DNA of 64,000 bases from Balaenoptera acutorostrata. Its lineage: Eukaryota; Chordata; Mammalia; Artiodactyla; Balaenopteridae. This document shows, piece by piece, positions 53,076 to 63,977 of this stretch. The stretch lies in assembly GCF_949987535.1 (NCBI RefSeq), contig NC_080079.1:57213000-57276999 (forward strand), given 5' to 3'. How positions within the stretch are numbered: the first letter of the stretch is position 1; the number at the start of each line of letters is the position of its first letter. Both the position numbers and the translations under genes were made by a program. The notes beneath the pieces were generated by a model. The model was not told the DNA's origin, searched no databases, and was given only the letters and a program-made list of their open reading frames with translations.

Positions 53076-54155
53076 CCAGGAATACGTTACCAGGACCTTG
53101 GCCTGGAACTCTCTCCTTGGCACCAATTACTCTGCCCCAGCTGGGACCAGAGCCACCCTTAGAAAATCTCTTCTCCCCATGGCTTAGGAAATGAAAAAGA
53201 TCTCCATATCCCCCTCCTGTCAACAGGCTTCCTCCCACCTCCCTGCCCCTTTGATTCCCCCTCATGTGTCCACTCCCCCCAAATCAGAAACACATGCTTC
53301 ATTTGACCTTGGCTGTTTGTGAAGGAAAGTGACTCCCCAGTTGGTGGATTTCTCGAAGGTCTTAGGGCCTCCCCTGATCTGAAGTCCTGTGGGAACAGTT
53401 TCTAGGGTCCAGGCTGTGCTGAGACTGGCGAGCTGGGAGGCCAGTATTGTGCGAGGCTGGAGTCTCCAATAGAAATAGCTCCTGGAAGGACAGGAGGACC
53501 GCTTCCCCAACAGGGGCTGAATCTCTACCATGTGCCTCTAAATCCCAAAGAGAGGGGCTTTCTTCACGGCACATGAACTCTGAGGACAGGGATAATGACT
53601 GCGTTTAACAGAGGAGGAGCCTGGGGGGCAGAAATGCAAGCAGGGATAAGGCAGAAGCAGGTGCCTGGGGTGCAGAAATGCAAGCAGGGATAAGGCAGAA
53701 GCAGATGAGACGCCCCAGGCAGCCCCACTCAGACCACCCCCCCCCTCCTTCCCACTGGGCCCTTCCACGACCCTATCCCCACCCAAGAGCCTTTCTGATG
53801 GGAAGAAGCAGGTCTGTTGGAGAGGCACCTGGCTAGGTCATCAGCTCAGACATCACCCCCAAACGGAGGAGAGATTCCCCCCCAAATACACTCACTCTAG
53901 CTTTCCTTTCTGACCCATCATGGCCCAAGAAAGTCCCCCTCTGCTCTGCGAGCGTAATAAGAGTTACCCATGGCACAGTGAGTGAGGGCCCGTCCTTCCC
54001 CAGCCCGCCTCTACCACAGAGTTTTCTCTGGCTTGCTGGAAGCCGACTCTTTCGGATTCCATCAAGGGCCTCCCTTGCTCTCGAGCTCGCTGGAGTCGGG
54101 TCGGCTGAGGAGAAATGGAGCGGTACCCTGAGCAGTGTGGCCCCATCTCTGACTG
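53076..54155. other. Mostly unique sequence
   Basis: Apart from the 44-bp tandem duplication at 53619-53706 and a MIR-like scrap just before it, I recognise nothing. Overlapping frames on the minus strand are short. Confidence 0.42.
53619..53706. repeat. 44-bp tandem duplication
   Basis: Two adjacent copies (53619-53662 and 53663-53706) differ at only two of 44 positions. It contains GCAAGCAGGGATAAGGCAGA twice. Confidence 0.95.
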
Positions 54156-54159
54156 GCCG

Positions 54160-54310
54160 CGTGCCCCTGGGGAGACCACTCCACCTCTTTCAACAGCTTC
54201 CTTAACAGGGAACAACAGGGTAATAACACCTACTTCCCAAGAGTGCTATGACAAGTAAACGGAATAATGTATGTAAAGGGGCGGGGCCCACCGTGTGCCC
54301 GAGTAACAAG
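54160..54310 (+). repeat. MIR SINE
   Basis: CCACTCCACCTCTTTCAACA, GGGTAATAACACCTACTTCC, GGAATAATGTATGTAAAGGG. Confidence 0.85.
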
Positions 54311-54324
54311 CCAGCTGACCCGGA

Positions 54325-54500
54325 AGCACTCAGCGCGCGCTATCTCAGTTAATCCTCCAGCAACCCTCTGATGAGGTGCTTTGCTATCACCCCATTTTAC
54401 AGGTGATGAAACAGAGGCACAGAGAGGTGTGGGACTTGTCCAAGGGTGCACAGCCCTTAAGTAGAAAGGCAGGAACCATAATCCTATTTTGCCTCCCTGC
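54325..54500 (-). repeat. MIR SINE
   Basis: TCAGTTAATCCTCCAGCAAC, CCCATTTTACAGGTGATGAA, GGCACAGAGAGGTGTGGGAC. Confidence 0.92.
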
Positions 54501-54539
54501 CCAGTGTGCATTTCTTGCTTTTCTCTTAACCAGGTGCCT

Positions 54540-56000
54540 AGCGCTGTCCTTACTGAGCATAAACGATTTTTCAAGTGCACAGTCTCAGTCAAGTACAGAG
54601 GATGCGAAGATGAATGGGATGTGGCTGTATATTCCCCTGACAGTGAGGGGGATGGGCACAGACGGGTAATTACGAGACTGTATAGGATATGTGTGTGTGC
54701 GTGAGAGCGAGAAAGACAGAATGAGAGAGAGAGGTGGAGAGAGAGAAAGAGAAGGTGTGCACAGAACAGGGAGAGCTGTCTCCACACTGGGGGGTCAGCA
54801 TGCAGCAGTGGGGTGGAGGTTCCTGCAGCAGGTAATACCTGATCTGTGAGGGAAGAACCAAGAGAGATGAGCTGGGTGACAGGTTTGGGGGACAAAGTTA
54901 GGATATTCCAGGCAGAGGGTCCTGAGTAAGCAAAGGAACTGAGCCATTAAACAGCCTGCTGAGTGCACAGAATGACAAGGAGCTAGGTGTGCCCGGAATA
55001 CCGAGTGCCAGTCAGAGACTGAGGATGCTGTGGATGGAGATGCAGGCGAGCACCAGCCGTGGAGAGGCTGCAGGGCAGGTCTGGGGGTGTCAACCACGTG
55101 CTGCGGGCAAGAAGGAACCGCAGGAAGGTTTTAAGCAAGGAGGGATGTGGTCACGTTTGCATTTCCGAGGATCATTCTGGCAGTTCTGTGTGGATCAGGT
55201 ACCAGCCTGGGTAAGGGAGACCTGACGGGAGGTGAGAGGTGGAAAATCTGCGAGCAGTGACAGAAATGGAGGAATCAGCTCGGAAATTAGTGAGGCGGTG
55301 AAAGCGAGCAGGAACTGCCAGATTAGGGGAGGGAAGTTGGGGAGCGGAATGGGTCTAGGATGGTGTCCAGCTTCCTGGCTGGGGGTCCTGGCAGAACCTT
55401 CACGAGCTGGGACCCAAGGAGAGCTGCTGATCTGGGCAATGAGGTGGTGAGTTTCAGACGCACTGATCCTGGAGTCCTGGAGCCATCCAAGGTCGTGGAT
55501 GTTCGGTGTGGAGCGGGGGGCTGGTCCTGGGGAAAGGAGTTGGCTGTAAGTGTGGACTGGGGGCTCGCCAGCTTGTAGGCAGAGGCTGATGTCTTGGGCA
55601 TGTTGCGGAGCAACAAGGGGAGCCAAAGGAAAGGGAAGACCCTGCGGAAGACTAGCTTTTAAGAGGAAGTCTGTAGAAAGAGAATCCAGGAAGGGGGCTA
55701 GACTGGAGGAGAGAGACGAGGGGAGGAGTTTCAGGAGGAGAGGACGTTAACAGGTCAATTCTACAGAGGCTGCAAGGTAAGGACCGGAAGTGTCCGCTGG
55801 ACTTGGCACTGCAGGGTCACTGGATTGAGGCCACAAATGGATTTACTAAGGGTTGGGAGCAGATGTCAGAGCAGGGGAGACAGCAGATACGGGAGGCAGG
55901 ATAGTGGAGTCCCACATTGCAAGTTCTTTTTCACCATTGTGGGGAGGCCGAAAAGAGAGTACCATCTGAAGAAGGGCAGGAGGTCAAGAAGGGGCTGTTT
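54540..56000 (+). repeat. Old L1M-type LINE 3' relic, longest copy
   Basis: Landmarks in order: ATATTCCAGGCAGAGGGTCC, TAAGCAAGGAGGGATGTGGT, GAGGATCATTCTGGCAGTTC, GATGGTGTCCAGCTTCCTGG, CTGGAGCCATCCAAGG and CACTGCAGGGTCACTGG. It is interrupted near its left end by purine-rich DNA at 54688-54757. The 3' limit is uncertain. Confidence 0.6.
54688..54757. repeat. (GT)n and (GA)n-rich tract
   Basis: A short GTGTGTGTGCG run, then about 55 bp of interrupted GAGA units. Confidence 0.9.
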
Positions 56001-56199
56001 TTCGCAGGATGGGACTTGTTCATTGGCATGTCCATTGCATTAAGAGGAAGAAGCCCACATAAGAGATGGGTTGACTATGTAAGACAGACATGAGATCATC
56101 GACAAGACAAACTTTGGAGGAGAAAGGAGGGGCCGGACTCCATGGGGAATACAAAAACTGGGTACCACCCCTCACAGAGCACCTCCCCAGATGACTGCC

Positions 56200-56625
56200 T
56201 GGCCATTCCTATCAAGCTGAAACCCCTGTTACCCCCTCCTTGCTTTAATTTTCTCCAATCACTTTTGCTATATAGCATTTATACTTATATTCATTTGATG
56301 ACTGTTTTCCACCAGGAGGTTTATGTGCTTTATGTCAGATTTAGTACTAAATTTTGAATAAAGTGGCTAATGAATCTAAGGAGATGTCTGTCTATATAGG
56401 TGGTGAATATCTAAGTAGTTTATTGGTATGGTGGGGTGTTTCTGAGCCTACCTGGTTTATGGATGTTGAGGGTCTATATTTTTCAGACAAGTGAAACCTG
56501 TTCCAGGAGGACAGGGATGCTGTCTGTCTTTTCCAAAGCTGTGTCCTCAGTGCACAGAACAGTCCCTGGCACACAGCAGGAGCTCCGCTAATGTCTGCTG
56601 TTGGGTGGATGTGTTGATGGAGTGG
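56200..56625 (+). repeat. L2 LINE 3' region
   Basis: ACCCCCTCCTTGCTTTAATT and TGCTATATAGCATTTATACT lie in the left part. GGAGGACAGGGATGCTGTCT, AACAGTCCCTGGCACACAGC and AGGAGCTCCGCTAATGTCTG form the tail at 56490-56620. The middle (56320-56480) is diverged or inserted. Confidence 0.7.
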
Positions 56626-56784
56626 CGAAGGAACCCCCGCACAGCTGACTCTGGATCAAGGAGAAATGGGTCTAAATTTTGACAGGCAGAGAAAGTGTTA
56701 GGGTGGCAAGAACAGGAAACCACAGAGGAACTGGTGAGCATGACCTGTTGGGGAAAGGCAAGAGGCCCAGTATTCATCAATCCC

Positions 56785-57115
56785 ATCCCTTTTTCCTTCC
56801 TTCCACATTGTACAGCCCATACAACGGACCAAGAACTGCAGATGCCAAGATGAGTGACACAGACTCTCCCTCCATAGGGAACTTATAGGCCAGGGAGAGG
56901 GACTGCCAGGTGGAGGTTTGATATATATTACATGGGTCACACATCTGATTGAAAAAAAAACAGAGTGAGGCCAAATTAAAAAGGCCTTTGAATTTTATCT
57001 TAAAAACAATGGGGAGCCATTGATGGTTTATAACCAGGGAAGCACTACAGTCATCCCTGTGTTTCAGAAGAACTCTCAGGAATGGAAGAGGGTTAAGAAC
57101 AAGGAAAGAGAGGTC
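56785..57115 (+). repeat. Old L1M-type LINE 3' relic
   Basis: GATGCCAAGATGAGTGACAC, AACTTATAGGCCAGGGAGAG, TTTATCTTAAAAACAATGGG, GAGCCATTGATGGTTTATAA. Same relic family as at 4870 and 54540. Confidence 0.65.
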
Positions 57116-57191
57116 CAAGGAAACATTCCTCGGTGGTGTGCTGAATATGCCTATCTCTTCCCAACTCCTCCTTCAGGGACGCTACCACTGA

Positions 57192-57260
57192 CACCTTGAA
57201 ACTGGCCATAGTGGGAGGATTTACACCATAGAAACTGGCAAACGCTACACTCAGAGCTTT
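57192..57260. repeat. Unassigned dispersed repeat, copy 2
   Basis: ACCTTGAAACTGGCCATAGT and ACACCATAGAAACTGGCAAA align with 40085-40165. Confidence 0.6.
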
Positions 57261-57270
57261 ATTTTCTTGG

Positions 57271-58765
57271 AGTCCCCATTTACCCATACACCCCCAGTTA
57301 GTCCGGGTGCTAAGGATGAAAAGTAGATGCACAGCATAGCACAGGACTTACTGACAAGCTGGGGTTCTCCGTTCAAACCCCTCTAGGACTTTATCAACTG
57401 GTTTTCATCTCAGCTTCCACCTTGTTTCTTTAGAAACAGACTACAATTTGCCTTCCCAACTTGGACCATCACGTCTGGTCCTGTCCTCTGGGTGGAACTG
57501 ACAAAATCAAGGCAAACTAAGAGGTTGAAAGGACTCGGCAGCCCTGAGATGGGCTCTGTTTTGTTTTGTTTTGTTTTCATAGCTTAGAGACCTCTGGAGC
57601 CTGGGGGATGAGCCACTGAGCAGTGAGGGAACAACAAGTTTCATCTTTGTGTGGTGTCTGTGTCCAAATTACCTGACCCAGAAGCAAGAGAACTGGAAGG
57701 GATAAAGCTGCCGCGTCAAACTGCCTCCCCCAGTGTCCCTGAGCTCCTGTCCTCCTGCTTCCCACGACAGGGAACCGCACACAGCTAAGCCACTGAGGGC
57801 TGCAGACGGCACTCCAGCGGGGACGTGGGTCACCAGGAAAATGGGCTCAGAGAGAGATTATCTCCCAGCTCTCTCCTCACATGTTTACCCTGGGGGGTGC
57901 AGCTGCTTTGTTTCTAGGTAAAACACAACTGTGTCTCTCCAGGGTGGCAGGAGGAGGAAAGGGATTTGCAAGGATTCCATAAAGCTATTGACTTACGATG
58001 TCAGTTACAATCTGAGAGTGGAAACAGGCACGATGGTTGAATTATCACAGTTTTGCGGAAATGCTGACCCTGAGCAGGAGATCCCGCGCCATGTTTCACA
58101 ATGCCCGGGCAAAAACTGCCTGTTACTGCGTGTGCAGTGTGTCAGAACCGTGTCCAGGTGTCTACAACAAAAAATAAAGCACTTCCTGCTTTCACACACC
58201 TTCTCCCACCTCACCCTCCCATCCATGCTTCAAGGGAGGCTCATTTCTATTTTGTATGGTCTAGAAATTAACCAACAGATGCATGCCTGTCCATTACTCC
58301 ATCTTCATTGGTGCCCCTCCTTACTTTTTATTCTCTTTTGCTCACCTCTCCTCCCTTCTAATTTTTACCAACAAGAGATTTCTCCTCTTGTCCTGAGTCT
58401 GCCTGTCTCCTCCTCCTCACTGCCCCCACTCCATCTCCTTTCCTTCCTCTCCCTTTTCCTTTGTGGCTCCTGTGCCCTTTTCTGACTCCTCTTTCTCCTC
58501 TCCTCTCTCTTTTCTTTCCCTTTCTCTCTCATTCAACAGTCCCTACTTCCCAAGGTCAACAAGCAACTCTGTGGAGATCTTCACTCAAAAGAGCTTGCTT
58601 GGCTTTAATTAGGATCCTTTCAGAAACCCTGACCTCAGAGAAAACACTGCACTCAAGCTGCAGGTTTCCTTTGCTCCGTCTTACCTCCCTCCTCCATGCC
58701 TTTAAGAGCAATAAAAGAGATGTAGAATAGACATCTGGAGGAGGAAAGGACTGAAGGCATCCCAC
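57271..58765. other. Unique sequence with low-complexity tracts
   Basis: A (TTTTG)n tract lies at 57557-57577. A pyrimidine-rich tract at about 58370-58535 is almost free of purines. A 184-codon plus frame (57931-58485) ends in that tract and has no recognisable domain. Confidence 0.5.
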
Positions 58766-58769
58766 CTTC

Positions 58770-58885
58770 TCTTCCTCAGTTGTATAGATGAGAAAACTGA
58801 GGCTCCGAGAGGGACCACGACGCTCCACGTCATGTAGCCAGTGAGACAGAGGTATAGTGTCAGAACCGCGGCTCCCCAAGTACCA
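58770..58885 (-). repeat. MIR SINE fragment
   Basis: GTATAGATGAGAAAACTGAG, GCTCCGAGAGGGACCACGA, CATGTAGCCAGTGAGACAGA. Confidence 0.88.
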
Positions 58886-59119
58886 TCTCCATCAACTTGC
58901 CCCTGGACCTGGCCACAGAGGGACTCCAGAGAGCACTAAGAGAACACCTCCCAGGACCAGACTCTGCTTAGCAACAAGTGCTGACATTTTTCCAGACATG
59001 CCCCGAGGCATCCTGGGAAGAAGCTACAAAGCTAAACAAAAACAAAGGGTGAACTTAGTAATTGCATACACTCTTATTTTCTTAACAAACCGACTAGATC
59101 TCGTTAAGGGAGGCTTCTG

Positions 59120-59425
59120 AACATAGACAGAGAGAACCTTGTTGTCACCCATTAAGTATGTCTAATTTCACACACTGTCATGTAGCTTTCCATCCAGCTG
59201 GTTCTCTGCTGAAAAGGAGTAAAAGATTGCGTCCTGGCCCATTTCTTAGCTCTTAGGGATCTTTCACAGGGAATATCAGGGACCCTGCTGTAATCGTCTA
59301 GCATTGGTAATCTTGCATAGTTGGCATCCTCGGCAGACTTTTAATTTATCGAAAACAGAGACCTGGCTATTTCAGGTAATGTCATCTGCCCAATGCAGAC
59401 ACGGCAGTTTATCTTACCTGAGTCC
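59120..59425. promoter_or_regulatory. Candidate conserved non-coding element
   Basis: Repeat-free DNA with conserved-looking text: ACCCATTAAGTATGTCTAAT, CTGTAATCGTCTAGCATTGG, CTTTTAATTTATCGAAAACA and GCAGTTTATCTTACC. It sits about 100 bp from the next CNE-like block, separated by an old MIR-like piece. Confidence 0.35.
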
Positions 59426-59429
59426 TGCC

Positions 59430-59515
59430 CCATCCCCTGTCCTCAGTTTCCCCAACTGTAACACGAGAATGGACTAGAACCTCCAAGGGCCCTTCCAGTG
59501 CTAAGCTTTGTTGTT
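59430..59515 (+). repeat. MIR-like fragment
   Basis: CTCAGTTTCCCCAACTGTAA, then CTCCAAGGGCCCTTCCAGTG. It may be MIR or MIR3. Confidence 0.65.
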
Positions 59516-59519
59516 GCCC

Positions 59520-60010
59520 AGACTCTCTCTACATTTGCCAAGACCTTAATTGCATAAAAAAGTGAAGCAAAGTCTGGTTTTTGTTATGGCCTTTGCTTAT
59601 AGAGCCGTCTTCCAAATCAAGGACCTTCCTGATGCCTCTTAATATGCCAATACCTTAAAGAAAAATGGAAATTAAAATATTGAACCTCTGGGTGCACTCT
59701 GCTCCCTGTAATGAAATATGTGTGGAGGACATGCATCCGGTTCAAGGACTTCATACAAAGTTATAATAACTTAACAGTAATAAGCTAATAGTCAAATGGA
59801 ATTAATAACAGCAACGTGGCCATTTAAGCAGTGAGATGGCCCCGTGTCGTGGAATTTTTGAAGCTAAACCCTCTTGAGTTTCTCTAAGCTAATAGCAATT
59901 AGCTCCTGAGTTAATGGCAGCTGCGGTCATAATGAGATTGGAATTGATCATTTAGAAGCAGGCTCCCATAAGCTCGTCTTATGAGGCATTTCGGTCATAA
60001 AGCACAGCCT
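59520..60010. promoter_or_regulatory. Strongest candidate conserved non-coding element
   Basis: About 490 bp of repeat-free, AT-rich DNA dense in homeodomain-type TAAT cores: AGTAATAAGCTAATAGTC, GGAATTAATAACAGCAACG, AAGCTAATAGCAATTAGCTC (inverted repeat AGCTAAT/ATTAGCT), GAGTTAATGGCAGC and CATAATGAGATTGGAATTGA. No low-complexity decay and no open frame. The pattern matches developmental enhancers that are conserved across mammals, but this is recognition by style, not alignment. Confidence 0.45.
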
Positions 60011-60240
60011 TGACCCCTTCTTCTCATACCTTTCATCATGACCCCATCTTCTTTAAGGCTTTCTGGATCAGTGTGCTCCTTTCCCCATGCAGCACACAGC
60101 TCACCAGGGCTCCAGGAGTGAAGCATTAAGGTGGGTTGTGCAGCCTGCAGAGCAAGAATTCTGAGTCTTCAAAGGACAGAATCCACTCCTGCTGCACAAA
60201 CTCTTCCCTTAGCAGGTTAAGTTCATCTTAGCTTCAGATT
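60011..60240. other. Unique sequence, nothing recognised
   Basis: No repeat or motif cluster seen. Confidence 0.4.
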
Positions 60241-60244
60241 CTAT

Positions 60245-60435
60245 TCCTGGCTCCACTAATTCTCTGAACTGGCCAGTGGAGCAACTTCTCTGAACCTCAG
60301 TTTCCTCAACTGTAAAGTGGGGAGCATATTATCTAACTCTTGGAGTCATAGTAATAATGTAATAAGGAAATCTATAGAAAAGGTCTTGTGTAGTACCTTT
60401 CATAGAGAGAGCCTCAATAAATGTCTTCTTTTCTG
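60245..60435 (+). repeat. MIR SINE, near full length
   Basis: TCTATTCCTGGCTCCACTAA, CTTCTCTGAACCTCAGTTTC, CTCAACTGTAAAGTGGGGAG, GCCTCAATAAATGTCTTC. Confidence 0.93.
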
Positions 60436-60860
60436 TATTGGTTAGCTTTTGCTGTGTAACAAATCATCCCCCAAATTAATGGCTTAATACAACATAAAAA
60501 TTATTTTATGTAGCTCATGATTAGATGGGTTTGCTGGGTACTTTTCTGGTCTGGGCTGATCTCTGCTGGGCTTTCTCATGTGACTGTGGTCAGTCGATGG
60601 GTTGGCTGATGGATGGATGGTCCACACATGCTGGTGGTTGGCAGGCTGTCAGCGTGGGTCAGAGGGGTAACTGGACCACATGAATCTCATCTTCCAGCAG
60701 GCTAGACTGGGCTTATTCACATAGTGGTCTCAGAAATCCAAGCACAGAAAGAAAATGCAAGTCCCAGTGTTCAGGCAAGTGCTTTACAAGTCTCTGCTTA
60801 AGTCACAGTTACTACCGTCCCACTGGCCAAAGAAGTCACATGACCAAGCCTAGAAATGCT
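60436..60860. repeat. Ancient LTR-like interspersed repeat
   Basis: TTAGCTTTTGCTGTGTAACA, AATGGCTTAATACAACATAA, GGTTGGCAGGCTGTCAGCGT, CAGCAGGCTAGACTGGGCTT and CACTGGCCAAAGAAGTCACA form a widespread mammalian relic that resembles a reversed MLT-type LTR. Family uncertain. Confidence 0.65.
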
Positions 60861-60959
60861 CTACCTCTTGATGTAAAGAGAATCTATTCAGAGATGGAAA
60901 GAATATATGGTCATTTTTCCAGTCTCCCATACTTTATTTTCCTTTCATTAGTATTATTT

Positions 60960-61030
60960 ATCTACATACTGTGTCTGGTAGCTAGTAGGTGTGTAATAAG
61001 TGGTTATTGAGTGAATGAATGAATGAATAG
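60960..61030 (+). repeat. L2 LINE 3' tail
   Basis: TAGCTAGTAGGTGTGTAATA, AGTGGTTATTGAGTGAATGA and repeated ATGAATGA. Confidence 0.75.
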
Positions 61031-61150
61031 GTGAAACCAGCCTTCTGACAGTAAAACTGAGACTCCAAGACATGACATGGCTTACCCAAGACATCCCTGC
61101 AATTTGGTGGTAGCAGCAGTACTCAGACCCCACTCTCCTGACCTCCAGCC
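61031..61150 (-). repeat. MIR SINE fragment
   Basis: GTAAAACTGAGACTCCAAGA, CATGGCTTACCCAAGACATC, ACTCAGACCCCACTCTCCTG. Confidence 0.8.
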
Positions 61151-61860
61151 AGACAATTTTCTTTACGTGGGTGAGGAAATCAGTTAAAATAAGAGATATG
61201 AACATGCTTTATAAAACATAAAGTGCTCCAGCACTTCAAGATATTTTTGGTATGTGCCTTTTCTGAGCATCAGTTTTCCTCATATATTCATAGGCATGGG
61301 TTGGTATCAGTGATCCTCCCACTCTGTTGTCCAGGGTGATTTGGAAGGTGTTGTGGTCCAGAAGCAGCTTTCTGTCTCATGCTTCTCCAAGGAGGGGAGG
61401 GGGGAGTGGCAATAAAGCTCCCTATGCCCCTTCTGTCTTTGGACATTGCTGGGAATTCAGTACATGAGTCAATATTTAGATCCTCCTTGAGCTAGCTCTG
61501 AAGAGTTTGAACAAAAGGTGATTGAATCACTTAGGCATCAGTTCCAAAGCTGTTTCCCTTTTCTATTTAAACAGCACAAATGATTTTCTCCTGAGGATGA
61601 AAATCAGTATCTGAGGAAAAATTGGGCCTTATACCATCCCTATCAAAGGCTCCAAATTTATGGCTGGGGGAGATGTGGGGAAATTGTGGCAAATGCCAAC
61701 TTTACCTTCCTGTTTTAAGTCAGTGAAGGCTGCAGAGGGAAGTTGGAGGAACAAAGCTCCCACCTCTGGGTTTACCTGCAGGTACTTTCTCTCTCTCCCC
61801 ATACTTCCTGGGATATTTGATCTGAAGGGACCTCAGGGCAATACATCATCTCCTGCCATG
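61151..61860. other. Unique sequence, nothing recognised
   Basis: No repeat family or exon recognised. Confidence 0.4.
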
Positions 61861-61864
61861 TCTG

Positions 61865-62225
61865 GTGCATGAGTCAGCGTAGTCTAAGTTATGCTGCAGT
61901 AACAAATATCTCCCAATTCTCAGTGGCCTACAGCAACAAAGGTTTACTTCTCTCTCACATTATATGTCCTTTAAGATCAGCTGCAGCTAAGTTCTAGGCC
62001 ATCCTCCTCCTAGTACCAGGCTAAGAGAGCAGCCCCTATCTGGGGCATTGTTAGTCTCAGGTCTGGGGGAGAACACAGTAGAACTCAATAGCTCTTAATG
62101 CTTCTGTTCAGAAGTGGCACAATCCACTTCTGTTCATATTTCATTGGCTAAATCAAATCAAATGGCCAAGCCTAATGGGGTAAGGAGGAATAATCTTCCA
62201 TGGAAAAGACCAGCAAATACTTTAA
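61865..62225. repeat. Ancient interspersed repeat, unassigned
   Basis: CGTAGTCTAAGTTATGCTGC, AGTAACAAATATCTCCCAAT, CAACAAAGGTTTACTTCTCT, TCTGGGGCATTGTTAGTC and CATTGGCTAAATCAAATCAA follow a common mammalian relic. I cannot name it safely. Confidence 0.6.
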
Positions 62226-62685
62226 ACAATAATATAATCTAACACATATGGCCTCTGCATGGGTCTGCTTGGTGCTGGTGTTTAGATAAGGGTATGTGTT
62301 TTCCAGGGCTGGGCCGGGAGGGAGGGAGAATGAGACCCAGGAGGAGCGTGGGGGGCGGTGGGAGGCCCACTGGCTTTTGCTCTGTCTACTTCGGTCTCAG
62401 CAGAGGAAATTTTAATAGGTGCTTCCATGGAGCCATTTGCTCATGAACTCCACACATTTCCAGACATTTCTTCTTGAAGTAGCCCCAAGAATTGCTGAAG
62501 GAAAGCCAGCAGCCTGGGCTGTCTGGCCCTATTCTGAAGAAAAAAATGTCCCCTCCTCCAAAGGTCACACAAGGTAGAGGCTGAGTGCTATTTGGAAAAG
62601 ATGTGATGGGGCCAAGTTTCATGTCTCGCCATGGGTCATCCCAGAACCCCTTGCAACTGACCCCTGAGCCCCACACGGAATCAGA
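62226..62685. other. Unique sequence with G-run cluster
   Basis: A G-quadruplex motif at 62306-62326 (five GGG runs with loops of 2, 2, 1 and 1) is followed by further G-runs at 62350-62364. No exon recognised. Confidence 0.5.
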
Positions 62686-62689
62686 GAGC

Positions 62690-62815
62690 CTCGGACTGGA
62701 GAACGATCACTTAAAATCTCAGCTCAGCTTCCTCAACTTGTCAGTCATGTGGTTTTTGACAGTCAGTTCTCCACTCTGTACTTTTAATCAATAAAACGAG
62801 GATGAAAGCGCCAGA
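62690..62815 (+). repeat. MIR SINE fragment
   Basis: ACTTAAAATCTCAGCTCAGC, CAGTTCTCCACTCTGTACTT, CAATAAAACGAGGATGAAAG. Confidence 0.55.
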
Positions 62816-63618
62816 CCTGCCTTCCTTTGTTAAGAGATGGGAAATTTCCATGGAAGAGAGTGAACAGCAGTTTGCTTTATGGTCCCTAGAGGTGTGGGAA
62901 AGGTGATGCATCTCAAGTCTGCTGTCACCACGTGTCTCATGAGGACTCAGAGAGCGGGAAAGCCTTCACCTCCAAGATCTCCTTTGAAGGGTGGTCATGG
63001 GGTGGGGAGAGTGGGTGCAGCCCCAAGGAGGCAGAGGTTGTAGCTCACACGAGGAACACTGTCTAACAAGGCCAGAGCCATAGGGAGAGGGAATGGGCAG
63101 ACATGGGGGATAATGGTTCTTCATCATAAGATGTGTGCAGGTAGGGCTGATGTCCGCTTCCCAAGGATGCTGTAAATGATGGTAAGCATTGGATGGATGT
63201 GGAGACAGAATGCCTGAGGATCACAGACTCTCAGAATTGAAGGATATCTAGCAAACTCGGGGCATAGGAATATGACCTCATGGATGAAACCATGAAAGAC
63301 CATGTAGCATTAGGTGTAGCACATGCTCTTGCCTGACCTCGCTTTGGTCCTTTTGAGGCTCCATCCTCCCTGACAATTCCAGGAAGCTTAGACTGTTATT
63401 AATGCTCCAGCCTCTTAGTATTTCCTGCAGGTCTCATGGAAACAAGGCATCAGTCTTCTGCCCCCAGGAGCCAGGATATGCCATTTGGGCTGCACCCAGG
63501 GAACAGTGAGGGGATACACTGTGGCCCCTGATGGCCAGGGAGCGGTGGTGCCCCAGTGCCCAAGGCACTGTACTGGCCCCAGACTGAAGGACAGTGGCAG
63601 AACCGTGAAGGTGTGCGA
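62816..63618. other. Unique sequence, nothing recognised
   Basis: No repeat family or convincing exon. Confidence 0.4.
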
Positions 63619-63648
63619 GGGTGAGGAGGGGAAGTGGGGAGGGAGGGG
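63619..63648 (+). other. G-quadruplex motif
   Basis: Five G-runs of three or four with loops TGAGGA, AAGT, A and A. It lies about 200 bp before the candidate exon. Confidence 0.65.
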
Positions 63649-63838
63649 AAAGGTGTTGTTAGGGAATGGATTGTGTCACCAGCCTTGGACAGGCCGGGCT
63701 TATAGAAAAGCTCAAGGTTGGGGTTTTATAATGATCACTTTCTTGGACTTGGGGCAATTTGGTTCTCTCCTCCCTCTCCTCCTATATCGCCATCTTTTTC
63801 TTTCTTACCACTGAAAATGACTTTGGCATTCCCCAAGG

Positions 63839-63977
63839 GCTGTCAAGTTCACATCCTCCTGAAGGGCTTGTGTGGCAGCCAGAGTCAGGAGCACAGTCCT
63901 CTTCTAGTCAAGAAGACAGCTGTGGCTGGGAGGATGTAAGACTTCCCTACTCGAACCCTGGACCGGCACCAAGCCTT
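63839..63977 (+). CDS. Weak candidate internal exon at the window edge
   Basis: A pyrimidine-rich run (63768-63810) precedes CCCAAG at 63833-63838, a possible acceptor. One frame stays open from there and reads SSSHPPEGL, then QEDSCGWEDVRLPYSNPGPA. It meets TTGA|GTAAGT at about 63978, a strong donor match. The frame is open for about 45 codons in this span. I recognise no domain. The acceptor lies about 25 bp beyond the pyrimidine tract, which is not ideal. It may be chance. Confidence 0.15.

Noticed and set aside
54230..54895. A 221-codon minus-strand frame.
   Set aside because: It runs through a MIR pair and the GA-rich tract, giving low-complexity Ser/Leu/Thr/His residues.
57931..58485. 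A 184-codon plus frame.
   Set aside because: Its last third is translated from a pyrimidine-rich tract, and the start region shows no domain or splice logic.
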